Positions 38,785 to 47,264 are shown, counted from the first letter of the stretch. The stretch: DNA of 64,000 bases from Kineococcus rhizosphaerae (GCF_003002055.1 NZ_PVZF01000001.1:248001-312000), one strand, 5' to 3'. Program-made: numbers and translations. The notes: generated by a model not told the origin, from the letters alone.

Positions 38785-39564
38785 AGTGACGTGCTCGACC
38801 TGTCCGCGGTGACCGTCCGGCGAGGCACGAGCGTGCTGCTGGATTCCGTCTCCTTCGCCGTGGCCGCCGGGGAACGCTGGGTGGTCCTGGGCCCCAACGG
38901 CGCCGGGAAGTCGACGCTGCTGTCGGTGGCCGCCGGGCGGCTGTTCCCGACCTCGGGGACGGTGGGGATCCTGGGCGAGACCCTGGGCCGCGTCGACGTC
39001 TTCGAGCTGCGCCCGCGCATCGGGCTGGCCTCCACCGCCCTGGCCGGGGCCGTGCCGGGGCACGAGAGGGTCAGCGACGTCGTCGTGACCGCCGCCTACG
39101 GCGTCACCGGTCGCTGGCGCGAGGCCTACGACCCCGACGACGAGGCCCGCGCCGCGGACCTGCTCGCCCTGCTGGGCGTGGCGCACCTGGCCGGGCGCGC
39201 CTTCGGGACCCTGTCGGACGGGGAGCGCAAGCGCACCCAGATCGCCCGGGCCCTGATGACCGACCCCGAGCTGCTGCTGCTCGACGAACCCGCCGGCGGC
39301 CTCGACCTCGGCGGGCGCGAGGACCTGCTGCGCCGGCTCACGGCCCTGGCCGCCGACCCGGACGCCCCGACGCCGGTGATGGTCACCCACCACGTCGAGG
39401 AGATCCCCGTGGGCACCACCCACGCGCTGCTGCTGCGCGGCGGGCAGGTCGTCGCCGCCGGCCCCGCGCCGCAGACCCTCACCTCCGCCCACCTGTCGGA
39501 CACCTTCGGGCTGGCGCTGGAGGTCACCGCGCGCGCCGGGCGCTACGCCGCCCGCGCCCTGTAG
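38782..39564 (+). CDS. ABC transporter ATP-binding protein (MolC/ModF-like)
   Basis: The 260-residue ATPase has GPNGAGKST, a non-standard signature LSDGERKRTQIARAL (SDGE instead of SGGQ), LLLDEPAGGLD and the H-loop VMVTHHVEEIP. No permease is adjacent, so it may act without a transporter, as the YlmA/ModF-type ATPases appear to. It appears leaderless. Confidence 0.9.
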   Translation: MSDVLDLSAVTVRRGTSVLLDSVSFAVAAGERWVVLGPNGAGKSTLLSVAAGRLFPTSGTVGILGETLGRVDVFELRPRIGLASTALAGAVPGHERVSDVVVTAAYGVTGRWREAYDPDDEARAADLLALLGVAHLAGRAFGTLSDGERKRTQIARALMTDPELLLLDEPAGGLDLGGREDLLRRLTALAADPDAPTPVMVTHHVEEIPVGTTHALLLRGGQVVAAGPAPQTLTSAHLSDTFGLALEVTARAGRYAARAL

Positions 39565-39582
39565 GACCCGACCGGCTCGCCC

Positions 39583-40266
39583 TCAGGGGCGCAGCAGCTC
39601 CGTCGTCCAGGTCTGCTCGGTGCGCGAGTACCGCAACCGCTGGTGGTGCTCGGAGGTGGAGGCCTGGAAGAACTCCATCCGGCCCGCGTCCACGCCCCAC
39701 AACCGCCACGCCGGGGCCGAGGCCGCGCCGGGGACCTCCAGCTCCAGCAGCTCGGTGGGGTCGCCCAGGGCGTTCGACAGCCACGCCTCGTCGTGCAGCG
39801 GCCGGCTCTGGCGGTCCACCAGCGCCTCGGCGCGCGCGTGCGCGGACAGCCGCTCGAAGGCGGCCTCGGTGCGCGCGGCGTCCGCGGGCCGCACCGTGCC
39901 GCGCACCCGCACCTGCCGGCCCAGCTGCGGCCAGTGGAACACCAGCGCCGCCACCGGCACCCGCCCCAGCTGCTTGCCCTTGGGGCTGGACTCGCTGGCC
40001 GCCACCCAGAAGGCGTGCTCGTCGACGTCCTCCAGGACCGTCACCCGCGCGTCCGGGCGCCCTGCGGCGTCGACCGTGGCCAGCGTCATGACGTGCGCGG
40101 CCGGGACACCGGCGGCCACGGCCTCGCGCAGCCACGTCCCGAACAGCACCACCGGGTCCGCCGGGGCGTGCTCGGGGTCGAACTCCGGGCTCTGGGGCCG
40201 GGGCCAGGACAGACCCGCGAGGAATTCGGACAGCTCACTGCGCACGGGCCCGACGGTACCGGTCAC
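39583..40266 (-). CDS. pdxH: Pyridoxamine 5'-phosphate oxidase family protein
   Basis: The 227-residue flavin protein has the FMN-binding core MTLATVDAAGRPDARVTVLEDVDEHAFWVA and SPKGKQL, and a C-terminal PNPOx-like dimerisation part (WRLWGVDAGRMEFFQAS). It would oxidise pyridoxamine or pyridoxine phosphate to PLP. The C-terminal motif differs from classical PdxH, so substrate is uncertain. GTG 40266 overlaps the preceding stop as GTGA; GTG 40245 is also possible. Confidence 0.82.
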   Translation of the reverse strand: MTGTVGPVRSELSEFLAGLSWPRPQSPEFDPEHAPADPVVLFGTWLREAVAAGVPAAHVMTLATVDAAGRPDARVTVLEDVDEHAFWVAASESSPKGKQLGRVPVAALVFHWPQLGRQVRVRGTVRPADAARTEAAFERLSAHARAEALVDRQSRPLHDEAWLSNALGDPTELLELEVPGAASAPAWRLWGVDAGRMEFFQASTSEHHQRLRYSRTEQTWTTELLRP

Positions 40267-41027
40267 GGACCCACGTCCCACAACGCCCGGTAGTACGCCG
40301 TGCGCACGGGATCGGGGGCCACGCCGTAGGCGGCCAGGAACGTCTCCTGCCAGCCCTCGCCGTAGTTCCAGTCCAGGCTCACGGTGGCCACCGCCAGGTC
40401 CGCCCACCGGTCGGCGACCCCCACCGCCGCCAGGTCCACGAACCCCACCGGCTCGCCCGAACCGTCGGCCAGCAGCGTGTTCGGCGAGCACGCGTCGCCG
40501 TGGCAGACCACGAGCCGGTCCACCGCCGGCGCCTCGTGCAGGCCGGTGGTGTCCCCGACCGCGCGGGTCAGCCGGTACGGCACCGACCAGTCGAACGGGC
40601 ACCCGCCGACCGGGACCGCGTCGTGCCACCACCGCAGCGCCCGCCCCAGCGCCGGCACCGCCACCTGCGGGGCCGTGACCCACTGCGGGGCCACCGCGCT
40701 GGCGCCGGGCAGCGCGCGGGTCACCAGCCACGACCCGCTCGCGTCCTCGCCGTGCTCCAGCACCCGCGGCACCGGCACGAACGCCGCGGCCCACGCCGCG
40801 CGCTCGGCCTCCGCGGCCAGGTCCAGCCCCGTGCCCGCCGGGGCCCACTTGCAGAACACCGCGCCCCGCGCACCCTGGACCCGGAACGTCGTCCCGCCGG
40901 CGGCGTTCACCCACGCCGCCGGCAGTTCCCCCGCCCCGGCCGGCCCACCCCAGCGGGCCACGACGGGCCGCAACGCGACGGGCACCGGCACCGGGTCCGC
41001 GGGGACCTGGGAGATCGAGATCCTCAC
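40263..41027 (-). CDS. APH-type aminoglycoside/small-molecule phosphotransferase
   Basis: The 254-residue kinase has the catalytic loop VCHGDACSPNTLL and the metal-binding motif FVDLAAVGVADRWADLAVA, both as in APH(3') enzymes. The core is complete. Chromosomal actinobacterial members are often of unknown substrate, so resistance is not implied. It is divergent from the sigma factor gene at 41112 and overlaps the pdxH-like gene. Confidence 0.86.
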   Translation of the reverse strand: MRISISQVPADPVPVPVALRPVVARWGGPAGAGELPAAWVNAAGGTTFRVQGARGAVFCKWAPAGTGLDLAAEAERAAWAAAFVPVPRVLEHGEDASGSWLVTRALPGASAVAPQWVTAPQVAVPALGRALRWWHDAVPVGGCPFDWSVPYRLTRAVGDTTGLHEAPAVDRLVVCHGDACSPNTLLADGSGEPVGFVDLAAVGVADRWADLAVATVSLDWNYGEGWQETFLAAYGVAPDPVRTAYYRALWDVGP

Positions 41028-41051
41028 CCGGCCCAACCTAGGCGCGCCGTC

Positions 41052-41075
41052 GAACCGTTTCCCGGGCTGCTGCGT
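41052..41075 (+). promoter_or_regulatory. Candidate ECF-sigma promoter
   Basis: GAACC at 41052-41056 and CGT at 41073-41075 are separated by 16 nt, the -35/-10 pattern of group IV sigma factors. It lies 37 nt before the sigma factor ATG and would allow self-activation. Confidence 0.5.
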
Positions 41076-41111
41076 GATGAGCTCGAGAGCACGCACGAGG
41101 AAGAGGGACCG

Positions 41112-41618
41112 ATGACCGACGCCGACGAGGACCTCGTCCGCGCCCTGCACGACGAGCACGCCGGGGCCCTGTGGGCCTTCGTCGTTTCCCTCACGGGCGA
41201 CCGCGTCAGCGCCCAGGACATCGTCCAGGAGACCCTGCTGCGCGCCTGGCGCCACCCCGAGTCCCTCGACCCGGCCCGCGGGTCCACCCGCGCCTGGCTG
41301 TTCACCGTCGCGCGCCGCCTCGTCATCGACGACTGGCGCTCGGCCCGCAACCGCCGCGAGAGCGTACACGCCGAGGTCCCCGACCGCGAGGTCGTCGACG
41401 AGTCCGAACGCCTCCTGCAGCAGTGGGTCCTGGCCCAGGCCCTGACCCGGCTGTCCCCCGAGCACCGCGCCGTCCTGCGCGAGTGCTACTTCGCCGGCCG
41501 CTCGGTCGCCGAGGCCGCCCGCGTCCTGGCCATCCCCGAGGGCACCGTGAAGTCACGCACCCACTACGCCCTGATGAACCTCAGACTGGCCCTGCAGGAG
41601 ATGGGGGTGAGCCGCTGA
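41112..41618 (+). CDS. ECF RNA polymerase sigma factor (SigL-like)
   Basis: The 168-residue protein contains sigma region 2 (VSAQDIVQETLLRAWRHPE, STRAWLFTVARRLVIDDWR) and region 4 (LTRLSPEHRAVLRECYFAGRSVAEAARVLAIPEGTVKSR). The ATG follows GAGGAAGAGGG. It overlaps the anti-sigma gene by one base. By its partner it resembles M. tuberculosis SigL. The stimulus is unknown. Confidence 0.93.
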   Translation: MTDADEDLVRALHDEHAGALWAFVVSLTGDRVSAQDIVQETLLRAWRHPESLDPARGSTRAWLFTVARRLVIDDWRSARNRRESVHAEVPDREVVDESERLLQQWVLAQALTRLSPEHRAVLRECYFAGRSVAEAARVLAIPEGTVKSRTHYALMNLRLALQEMGVSR

Positions 41619-42379
41619 TGAGCGACCCGACCGACGACCCGACGACCGGCGCGCTGCACGACCCGTACGAGACCAGCGCCGGCGCCTACGTCCTGGGGGC
41701 GCTGTCGCCCAGCGAGCGCACCGACTTCGAGCACCACCTGAAGACCTGCCCCGAGTGCCGCCGGGCCGTGGCCGAGCTCGCCGGCCTGCCCGGCCTGCTG
41801 GCCCGCACCCCCCGCGAGGTCGTCGAGGCCCTCACCTCCGGCGACCCCGCCGCCGCGCTGCGCGAGGGCACCGGGGTCCCCGACACCGTCCTGCCCGCCC
41901 TGCTGCGCACCGTGCGCCGCCGCCGCACCACCCGCCGCGCCGTCCTGACCGCCGGCCTGGTCGCCGCCGCGGCCCTGGTCGCCACGGTGGCCACCCGCAG
42001 CGTCCACGACCAGAGCGCGCCCGCACCCGCCGTCGCCGCGACCCCCCGCAGCACCGGCCCGGTGGCGGGGACCCCGCAGACCATGGACCCCCTCCTGCCC
42101 ACGCCCATCACCGCCACCGTGGCCCTGACCGAGGTCGGCTGGGGCACCAAGGTCGACCTCGTGTGCGCCTACGCCCACACCCGCAGCGAGGAGCCCTACC
42201 CCTACGTCCTCGTCGTCACCGGCCGCGACGGCACCGACCAGCAGATCGGCACCTGGACCGCCGTGCCCGGCAAGGACGCCTCCTTGACCGGGGCCACGTC
42301 CTGGACCCGCCGGCAGATTGCCGCGGTCGAGGTCCGGACCACCTCGGGCCTGACCGTCCTGCAGCTCGACGAGACCTGA
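41618..42379 (+). CDS. Zinc-containing anti-sigma factor (RslA-like)
   Basis: The 253-residue protein has an N-terminal ZAS domain with H-x3-C-x2-C (HLKTCPEC, about residues 36-43), one membrane helix (about residues 104-126) and an outer domain (TEVGWGTKVDLVCAY, QQIGTWTAVPGKDASLTGAT) like that of RslA. It should hold the sigma factor inactive until an oxidative or envelope signal arrives. Its ATG overlaps the sigma gene stop (TGATG). Confidence 0.92.
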   Translation: MSDPTDDPTTGALHDPYETSAGAYVLGALSPSERTDFEHHLKTCPECRRAVAELAGLPGLLARTPREVVEALTSGDPAAALREGTGVPDTVLPALLRTVRRRRTTRRAVLTAGLVAAAALVATVATRSVHDQSAPAPAVAATPRSTGPVAGTPQTMDPLLPTPITATVALTEVGWGTKVDLVCAYAHTRSEEPYPYVLVVTGRDGTDQQIGTWTAVPGKDASLTGATSWTRRQIAAVEVRTTSGLTVLQLDET

Positions 42380-42399
42380 CCCCGGGCCCGGGGCCAGGT
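42374..42399. terminator. Bidirectional terminator between anti-sigma and transglycosylase genes
   Basis: A 13-bp palindrome with one mismatch (42374-42386 with 42387-42399) overlaps the anti-sigma stop and lies 15 nt from the convergent gene's stop. Confidence 0.75.
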
Positions 42400-42413
42400 C
42401 TCAGGCCCGGGGT

Positions 42414-43571
42414 TCAGCCGCCGAAGCCGCGCGCCGCCAGCTCGTCGGCCACCCGCTGCACCATCTGCACGTACCAGTCGGCGTGGTTGTACCGGAACAC
42501 CGCCGCCGCCTCCGCGTCCCGGCCCCCGCCGGCGCCGTTCGCGCACAGGTACCTCGCCGCGCTGAACACCGCGTCGGCCGCGTCGTCGATGCGCACGGCC
42601 CCGTCCCCGTCGCCGTCGACCCCGTAGGCCGCGAACGTCGAGGGCAGGAACTGCATCGGCCCCTGCGCCCCGGCCGAACTGGTCCCCGCGTCCACCCCGT
42701 GCCCGCTCTCGACCTGCCCGACCGCCGCCAGCAGCGCCGGGCGCATCCCCGCGCACGTCGCCGCCGCCCGCACGTACAGGTCCGCGTAGTCGGCCGGCAC
42801 CGCCCCCGCACGCACCCCCGCCGCCCGCTGCGCCACCGACGCGGCCGCGGCCGCCTGCGCCGCCGCGGCGGCCGCCTGCGCCGCGGCCAGGGCCTCCGCC
42901 GCGTCCTCCGCGGCCTGCAGCCGCGCCGCCTCGCCCTGCAACGCCTGCACCTTCGCCTGCGCCGCCGCCAGCGCGTCCTGCATCCGCGTCAGCTGCTGAC
43001 CCACGTCGCGCACCGTCGCCACTGCCGCCACCGCCCCGGCACCCTCGGTGCTCGCCGCGACCCGGCCCGCCCGCGCCGCCGCCTCGGCTCGCGCCACGCC
43101 CGCCTCGTCCTGACGGCGCACCACCTCGTACGCGCGGACCGTCACCACCGGGTCCCCACCGCCGACCGCCGACGTGAGCAGCGCCAGCCCCCGGCGGGCC
43201 TGCGAGGTTCCGGCGCCCATGTAGATCGAGCGCACCCGCTGGGTGGCCAGCGCCCGCTCCCGCGACGCCGCCCGGTCGGCGGCGTCGGCCCCCACCTGGG
43301 CCCGCACGCTGGCGCTGACCGCCGAGGCCACCGCCGCCTGCGAACGCACCAGCTGCGCCTGCACCGCCTGCACCTGCGCACCCGCCTCCTCGGCCGCGGC
43401 CTGCGCGGCCAGGGCCTGCGCCCGGGCCGCCGCCGCCGTCGTGGGCGCCCCCGAGGACGGACCCGGGGCGGCGCTCGCGGTCCCGGCGGTGGACCCGATG
43501 ACCAGGGCTGCGACGCAGGCCGGGACGAGCAGGCGCACGGGCAGGTGCCGGGGGCGCGGACGAGGGATCAC
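42414..43571 (-). CDS. Secreted coiled-coil lytic transglycosylase
   Basis: The 385-residue protein has a signal peptide (LLVPACVAALVIGSTAG, cleavage near ASAAPG), an Ala-rich coiled coil of about 200 residues, and a C-terminal lysozyme-like domain (LLAAVGQVESGHG, AQGPMQFLPSTFAAYG). It should cut peptidoglycan glycan strands outside the cell. The GTG at 43571 gives a normal signal peptide; its ribosome binding site is weak. The leader carries an 8-bp hairpin. Confidence 0.88.
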   Translation of the reverse strand: MIPRPRPRHLPVRLLVPACVAALVIGSTAGTASAAPGPSSGAPTTAAAARAQALAAQAAAEEAGAQVQAVQAQLVRSQAAVASAVSASVRAQVGADAADRAASRERALATQRVRSIYMGAGTSQARRGLALLTSAVGGGDPVVTVRAYEVVRRQDEAGVARAEAAARAGRVAASTEGAGAVAAVATVRDVGQQLTRMQDALAAAQAKVQALQGEAARLQAAEDAAEALAAAQAAAAAAQAAAAASVAQRAAGVRAGAVPADYADLYVRAAATCAGMRPALLAAVGQVESGHGVDAGTSSAGAQGPMQFLPSTFAAYGVDGDGDGAVRIDDAADAVFSAARYLCANGAGGGRDAEAAAVFRYNHADWYVQMVQRVADELAARGFGG

Positions 43572-43587
43572 CCCGGGGGGATCGGCC

Positions 43588-43615
43588 GGCGCCGGTGGGG
43601 TCTTGAGCCGGCGCC
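43588..43615. promoter_or_regulatory. Hairpin in the transglycosylase leader
   Basis: GGCGCCGG (43588-43595) pairs perfectly with CCGGCGCC (43608-43615) around 12 nt. It lies 16 nt upstream of the transglycosylase GTG on the minus strand. It may affect translation of that gene or be the end of another RNA. Confidence 0.4.
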
Positions 43616-43648
43616 CGGATGCGGTGGGTGACCAGGCGACTACCCCGT

Positions 43649-43757
43649 TATGCTCCCCAGCACGACGACGGATCTGCACGTTTCCCTCACGGGAGGGATT
43701 CGTCCGCGCTGTGACGGGGAAAGCCCCCCGAGAGCGATGGTGAGGGAAGGCGAGACA
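43649..43757 (+). promoter_or_regulatory. Promoter and switch-like leader of the EAL gene
   Basis: TATGCT at 43649-43654 suggests a start near 43661 and a leader of about 97 nt. TTCCCTCAC (43682-43690) can pair perfectly with GTGAGGGAA (43740-43748), hiding the GGGAAGG ribosome binding site (43744-43750). The same 5' strand can instead pair locally: TCCCTC (43683-43688) with GAGGGA (43693-43698). CGGGG/CCCCG (43715-43719 with 43726-43730) forms a third helix. The two main helices exclude each other, as in a translational riboswitch. Confidence 0.5.
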
Positions 43758-44948
43758 GTGGCTGGACCGGGCGGGGTGACGCACCGCGGCAGGTGGCACC
43801 GCAGGCTGGACGCCGTGTGCTCCGACCCCGCCCTCCTGCGCCTGGTCCTGCACCCCGTCGTTGACGTCGCCGCCGGCCGCGTCGCCGGGTACGAGGTCCT
43901 GTCGCGCTTCGGGTCCCCGGTGCCGACCGAGGAGTGGTTCCGCGCCGCGCGGGCGCTGGGGCGCGACGCCGACCTGGACCGGGTCGTGCTGGCCGCGGCG
44001 CTGGAGCGCCTCCCGGACCTGCCGCCGGGCACGTTCCTGACGGTCAACGCCAGCCCCACGTCCCTGGCCGACCCCGAGGTCATGGCGGTCCTGCTGGCCC
44101 AGGACCTGACCGGTGTGGTGCTGGAACTGACCGAGCACGCCGACTGCGACCCCCGGGACCTGGTCGGGCCGCTGACGCTGCTGCGGGCCCGCGGTGCGCT
44201 CATCGCCCTGGACGACGTCGGGACCGGGCACTCGGGGCTGCTGCGGATGGCCGTGGTCCGCCCCGAGATCCTCAAGGTCGACCTGCAGCTGGTCCGCGGC
44301 CTGCACCAGGACCTCGTCAAGCGTTCCCTGGTGCAGTTCCTGGGCGAGTGCGCCGGGCGGCTGGATGCCTGGATCATCGCCGAGGGCGTGGAGACGGCCG
44401 ACGAGCTGGAGGTCCTGCGCGGCATGGGGGTCCCGCTGGTCCAGGGTTTCCTGCTGGCCCGGCCCGGGGACGACTTCGCGCCGCTGAGCGCCGAGGCGGC
44501 CCGGCTGCTGAACCACCCGCAGGTGCCGGGCGCGGTGCCCGCGCACGCCCGGCACGCCGGGGACCTGGCGCGCCGGACCAAGACCTCCCGTTCGGTCTCG
44601 GGGGCGGTGCAGGCGGTGCAGGCGGAGTCCGCACCCGTCGTCGTCGTCGACGCCGAGGACGTCCCGCGGGTCATCGTGCTGCCGGGCCAGCGCCCGGGGG
44701 AGCGGCCCCGGGTGGAGCCGGTGGAGGTCACCCTGGCCCCCGAGACGCCGGTGAGCGCGGTCGCGGCGCGGGCGGTGGCCCGGCCGGTGCCGGTGCGCTA
44801 CGACCCGCTGGTGTGCACCGACCCCGCGGGCCGCTACGTGGGGGTCGTGGGCTTCGAGGACGTGGTGCTCGACCTCGCCGCGCCGACCCCGGCGGCGCTC
44901 GCCTCGGCGCACCGGGTGCCGTGGACGGTGGGGGCCGTGGGCGCGTGA
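43758..44948 (+). CDS. EAL-domain cyclic di-GMP phosphodiesterase
   Basis: The 396-residue protein has a complete EAL domain (about residues 20-245): EVLSR as the EAL motif, TVNASP, LELTEH, DDVGTGHSG, LKVDLQ and EGVETADELEVLRGMGVPLVQG. The metal-binding residues are kept, so c-di-GMP hydrolysis is expected. The C-terminal part ends in a CBS-like segment (DPAGRYVGVVGFEDVVLDLA). GTG 43758 is chosen for its GGGAAGG ribosome binding site; ATG 43737 is an alternative without one. Confidence 0.9.
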   Translation: MAGPGGVTHRGRWHRRLDAVCSDPALLRLVLHPVVDVAAGRVAGYEVLSRFGSPVPTEEWFRAARALGRDADLDRVVLAAALERLPDLPPGTFLTVNASPTSLADPEVMAVLLAQDLTGVVLELTEHADCDPRDLVGPLTLLRARGALIALDDVGTGHSGLLRMAVVRPEILKVDLQLVRGLHQDLVKRSLVQFLGECAGRLDAWIIAEGVETADELEVLRGMGVPLVQGFLLARPGDDFAPLSAEAARLLNHPQVPGAVPAHARHAGDLARRTKTSRSVSGAVQAVQAESAPVVVVDAEDVPRVIVLPGQRPGERPRVEPVEVTLAPETPVSAVAARAVARPVPVRYDPLVCTDPAGRYVGVVGFEDVVLDLAAPTPAALASAHRVPWTVGAVGA

Positions 44949-45115
44949 AGGCGTTCCGCTGCGGGGACGTCGTGCCCGGCTGCAGTCGTGAGTTCACCGG
45001 CGCCGACCGGCACGAGATCCTGGCGCAGGTCGCCGAGCACGCCCGCACCGACCACCACGTCGAGGTCGACGCGAGCCTGGTGCAGGCCGTCGAGGCGAAC
45101 CTGCGCGAGCGCTGA
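44945..45115 (+). CDS. DUF1059 small protein
   Basis: The 56-residue protein has the DUF1059 pattern FRCGDVVPGCSREFTG with two cysteines, then EILAQVAEHARTDHHVE. Function unknown. The GTG overlaps the EAL stop as GTGA, so it is translated with the phosphodiesterase. Confidence 0.88.
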   Translation: MKAFRCGDVVPGCSREFTGADRHEILAQVAEHARTDHHVEVDASLVQAVEANLRER

Positions 45116-45137
45116 GCGTCCCCGGGGCCGGGGACGC
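45116..45137. terminator. Terminator between DUF1059 and PPOX genes
   Basis: GCGTCCCC (45116-45123) pairs with GGGGACGC (45130-45137) around 6 nt, directly after the DUF1059 stop and 10 nt from the convergent PPOX stop. Confidence 0.7.
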
Positions 45138-45147
45138 CGCGGTGGGC

Positions 45148-45615
45148 TCAGTCGGCGAGCCGGGCCGGGAACCCGCCGGTGGCGATGGGGCCCCAGCGGG
45201 TGATCGTTAGGCGCAGCAGCGACTTGCCCTGGGTGCGCATGGCCTGGCGGTACTCCTGCCAGTCGGGGTGCTCACCGGAGATGCAGCGGAAGTAGTCCAC
45301 CAGCGGTTCGACGGCCGCCTCGCCGTCGAGGACCTCCAGCGTCCCGTCGAGCTGGACCCAGGCCCCGCCGAAGTCGTCCGACAGCACCAGGGCCGAGCCG
45401 CGCGGGTCGCGCCGGGCGTTGTTCGCCTTGGCCCGGTCGGGGTAGGTGGACACGACCAGGCGCCCGGCGTCGTCGATCCCGGCGGTGACGGGGGAGGACT
45501 GCGGGAAACCGTCGCTGCGGAACGTGGACAGCACCACCTGGTGGCGCACCCGCACGAAGTCGAGCAGTTGGGGCAGGTCGACACGACGCGCGGTGGCGAT
45601 GGTTCGCGGGCTCAT
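45148..45615 (-). CDS. PPOX-class F420/FMN-dependent enzyme
   Basis: The 155-residue split-barrel protein starts IATARRVDLPQLLDFVRVRHQVVLSTFRSDGFPQSSPV and resembles the TIGR03618 group of actinobacterial F420-dependent enzymes. Substrate unknown. TAGCGT on the minus strand (45629-45624) lies 8 nt before the ATG, suggesting a leaderless transcript. Confidence 0.87.
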   Translation of the reverse strand: MSPRTIATARRVDLPQLLDFVRVRHQVVLSTFRSDGFPQSSPVTAGIDDAGRLVVSTYPDRAKANNARRDPRGSALVLSDDFGGAWVQLDGTLEVLDGEAAVEPLVDYFRCISGEHPDWQEYRQAMRTQGKSLLRLTITRWGPIATGGFPARLAD

Positions 45616-45715
45616 GGCCCTGGACGCTACCGTCGTCCGGCGCCCGGGACGTCCCCGGCTCCTCCCGGGAGCCGGCAGGTCGACCCCGGGCGCCGTCACG
45701 GCGCGTCACGAAGGC

Positions 45716-45744
45716 TTGACGCGCAGGTCACGCAAGCGAAATAT
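45716..45744 (+). promoter_or_regulatory. Housekeeping promoter of the amino-acid permease
   Basis: TTGACG (45716-45721) and AAATAT (45739-45744) are 17 nt apart, the best -35/-10 pair in the window and in an unusually A/T-rich spot. Start expected near 45751, with a ribosome binding site before GTG 45788. Confidence 0.6.
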
Positions 45745-45787
45745 CGAGATGCGGAACTTCAGAGTCGAAGTCCGCGAAGGAGGCGTC

Positions 45788-47200
45788 GTGCAGGTGCAAC
45801 ACGAGGACACCGGGCCCGGGCAGGGCCTGGGGCAGGGCCTCAAACCCCGCCACATCACCATGATCTCCATCGCCGGGGTCATCGGCGCCGGCCTGTTCGT
45901 GGGGTCCAAGAACGCCATCGCCGAAGCCGGCCCCGGGGTGCTGCTGTCCTACGCCCTCGCCGGCACCCTGGTCGTCCTGGTCATGCGCATGCTCGGGGAG
46001 ATGGCCACCGCCCAGCCCGACACCGGCTCCTTCTCCACCTACGCCGACCGCGCCCTGGGCCGCTGGGCCGGGTTCAGCGTCGGCTGGCTGTACTGGTGGT
46101 TCTGGGTCCTGGTCATCCCCGTCGAGGCCACCGCCGCCGCCGACATCCTCAGCTCCTGGCTCGGTGCCCCGCAGTGGGTCTGGGCCCTGGCCGTCACCCT
46201 CCTGCTCACCGCCACCAACCTCGCCAGCGTCGGCAACTACGGCGAGTTCGAGTTCTGGTTCGCCGGCATCAAGGTCGTCGCCATCGTCGGGTTCATCGTC
46301 GTCGGCGTCCTGGCCATCACCGGCGTCCTGCCCGGCTCCGACGTCACCGGCACCCCCGGCCTCACCCTCGACGGCGGGTTCCTGCCCAACGGCTTCGGCG
46401 CCGTCCTGGCCGCGATGCTGCTGACGATGTTCAGCTTCATGGGCACCGAGATCGTCACCATCGCCGCCGCCGAGTCCCCCGACCCTCAGAAGGGCGTGCG
46501 GCGCGCGGTGAACTCCGTCATCGGGCGCATCGCCGTCTTCTACCTGCTGTCCATCTTCGTCGTCGTCGCGCTCGTGCCGTGGAACTCCCCGGTGCTGGAG
46601 GACGTCGGGTCGTTCCAGACGACCCTGCAGACCATCGGCATCCCCGGCGCTGCGACGATCATGGACATCGTCATCCTCACCGCCGTCGCCAGCTGCCTGA
46701 ACTCGGCCCTCTACACCGCCTCGCGCATGGTGTTCTCCCTGTCCCGGCGCGGTGACGGCCCGCGCTGGCTGTCCCACGTCTCCGGTCGCGGCGTGCCCTA
46801 CCCGGCCATCCTGGCCTCCACCGCCGTCGGGTTCCTGGCCGTCCTGGGCAACTACGCCCTGCCGGACAAGATCTTCTCCATGCTGCTGGCCACCAGCGGC
46901 GCCCTGGCCCTGGTCGTCTACGGGATCATCGCCCTGAGTCAGCTGCGGATGCGCCGCACCCTCGACGCCGCCGGGGAACGCCCCGTGGTGCGGATGTGGC
47001 TGTTCCCGTGGCTGACGTACGCGGCCATCGCCTTCATCGTCGTGGTCCTGGCCCTCATGGTGATCCTGCCCGGCCAGCGCGTGGAACTGGTCCTGTCCCT
47101 GGTCCTGACCGCCGTCGTCGTCGCGATCGGCGTCCGCCACCAGCGCACCACGGCCCGCGCCGTCGACGTGACCGCGACCGCCTCGCGCGTCGAGGGCTGA
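45788..47200 (+). CDS. Amino-acid permease (GABA permease-like)
   Basis: The 470-residue APC-family transporter has 12 helices. It has the family start LKPRHITMISIAGVIGAGLFVGS in helix 1, MRMLGEMA in helix 2 and the conserved FMGTEIVTIAAAES. The closest known type is the GabP/AnsP group, but substrate is inferred only to be an amino acid. GTG 45788 has AAGGAGG at 4-nt spacing. Followed by a strong terminator. Confidence 0.92.
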   Translation: MQVQHEDTGPGQGLGQGLKPRHITMISIAGVIGAGLFVGSKNAIAEAGPGVLLSYALAGTLVVLVMRMLGEMATAQPDTGSFSTYADRALGRWAGFSVGWLYWWFWVLVIPVEATAAADILSSWLGAPQWVWALAVTLLLTATNLASVGNYGEFEFWFAGIKVVAIVGFIVVGVLAITGVLPGSDVTGTPGLTLDGGFLPNGFGAVLAAMLLTMFSFMGTEIVTIAAAESPDPQKGVRRAVNSVIGRIAVFYLLSIFVVVALVPWNSPVLEDVGSFQTTLQTIGIPGAATIMDIVILTAVASCLNSALYTASRMVFSLSRRGDGPRWLSHVSGRGVPYPAILASTAVGFLAVLGNYALPDKIFSMLLATSGALALVVYGIIALSQLRMRRTLDAAGERPVVRMWLFPWLTYAAIAFIVVVLALMVILPGQRVELVLSLVLTAVVVAIGVRHQRTTARAVDVTATASRVEG

Positions 47201-47224
47201 GACCCCCCGCCGCGCCGACCCGCC

Positions 47225-47264
47225 GCGGGCGGGGGACCCACCGGCCGGTGGGTCCCCCGCCCGC
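47225..47264. terminator. Perfect 40-bp palindromic terminator
   Basis: Bases 47225-47244 and 47245-47264 are exact reverse complements; folded, this gives an 18-bp stem with a 4-nt loop, 25 nt after the permease stop. Its right arm adjoins the promoter region of the response regulator gene. Confidence 0.88.

Noticed and set aside
40263-41027. Aminoglycoside resistance gene acquired on a mobile element
   Set aside because: The kinase motifs are APH-like, but base composition matches the neighbours, no transposase or repeats flank it, and chromosomal homologues often have other substrates.
43660-43757. GEMM-type c-di-GMP riboswitch before the EAL gene
   Set aside because: Only a loose match to GACGCAAAGCC is seen and the tetraloop receptor pattern is missing. 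The leader is reported instead as an unclassified switch.
43571-43800. c-di-AMP (ydaO) riboswitch before the lytic transglycosylase
   Set aside because: This element often precedes such genes in actinobacteria, but the conserved 3' core with CGAATCC-N-CAGC and CTCGTAGGC is not present on the minus strand.
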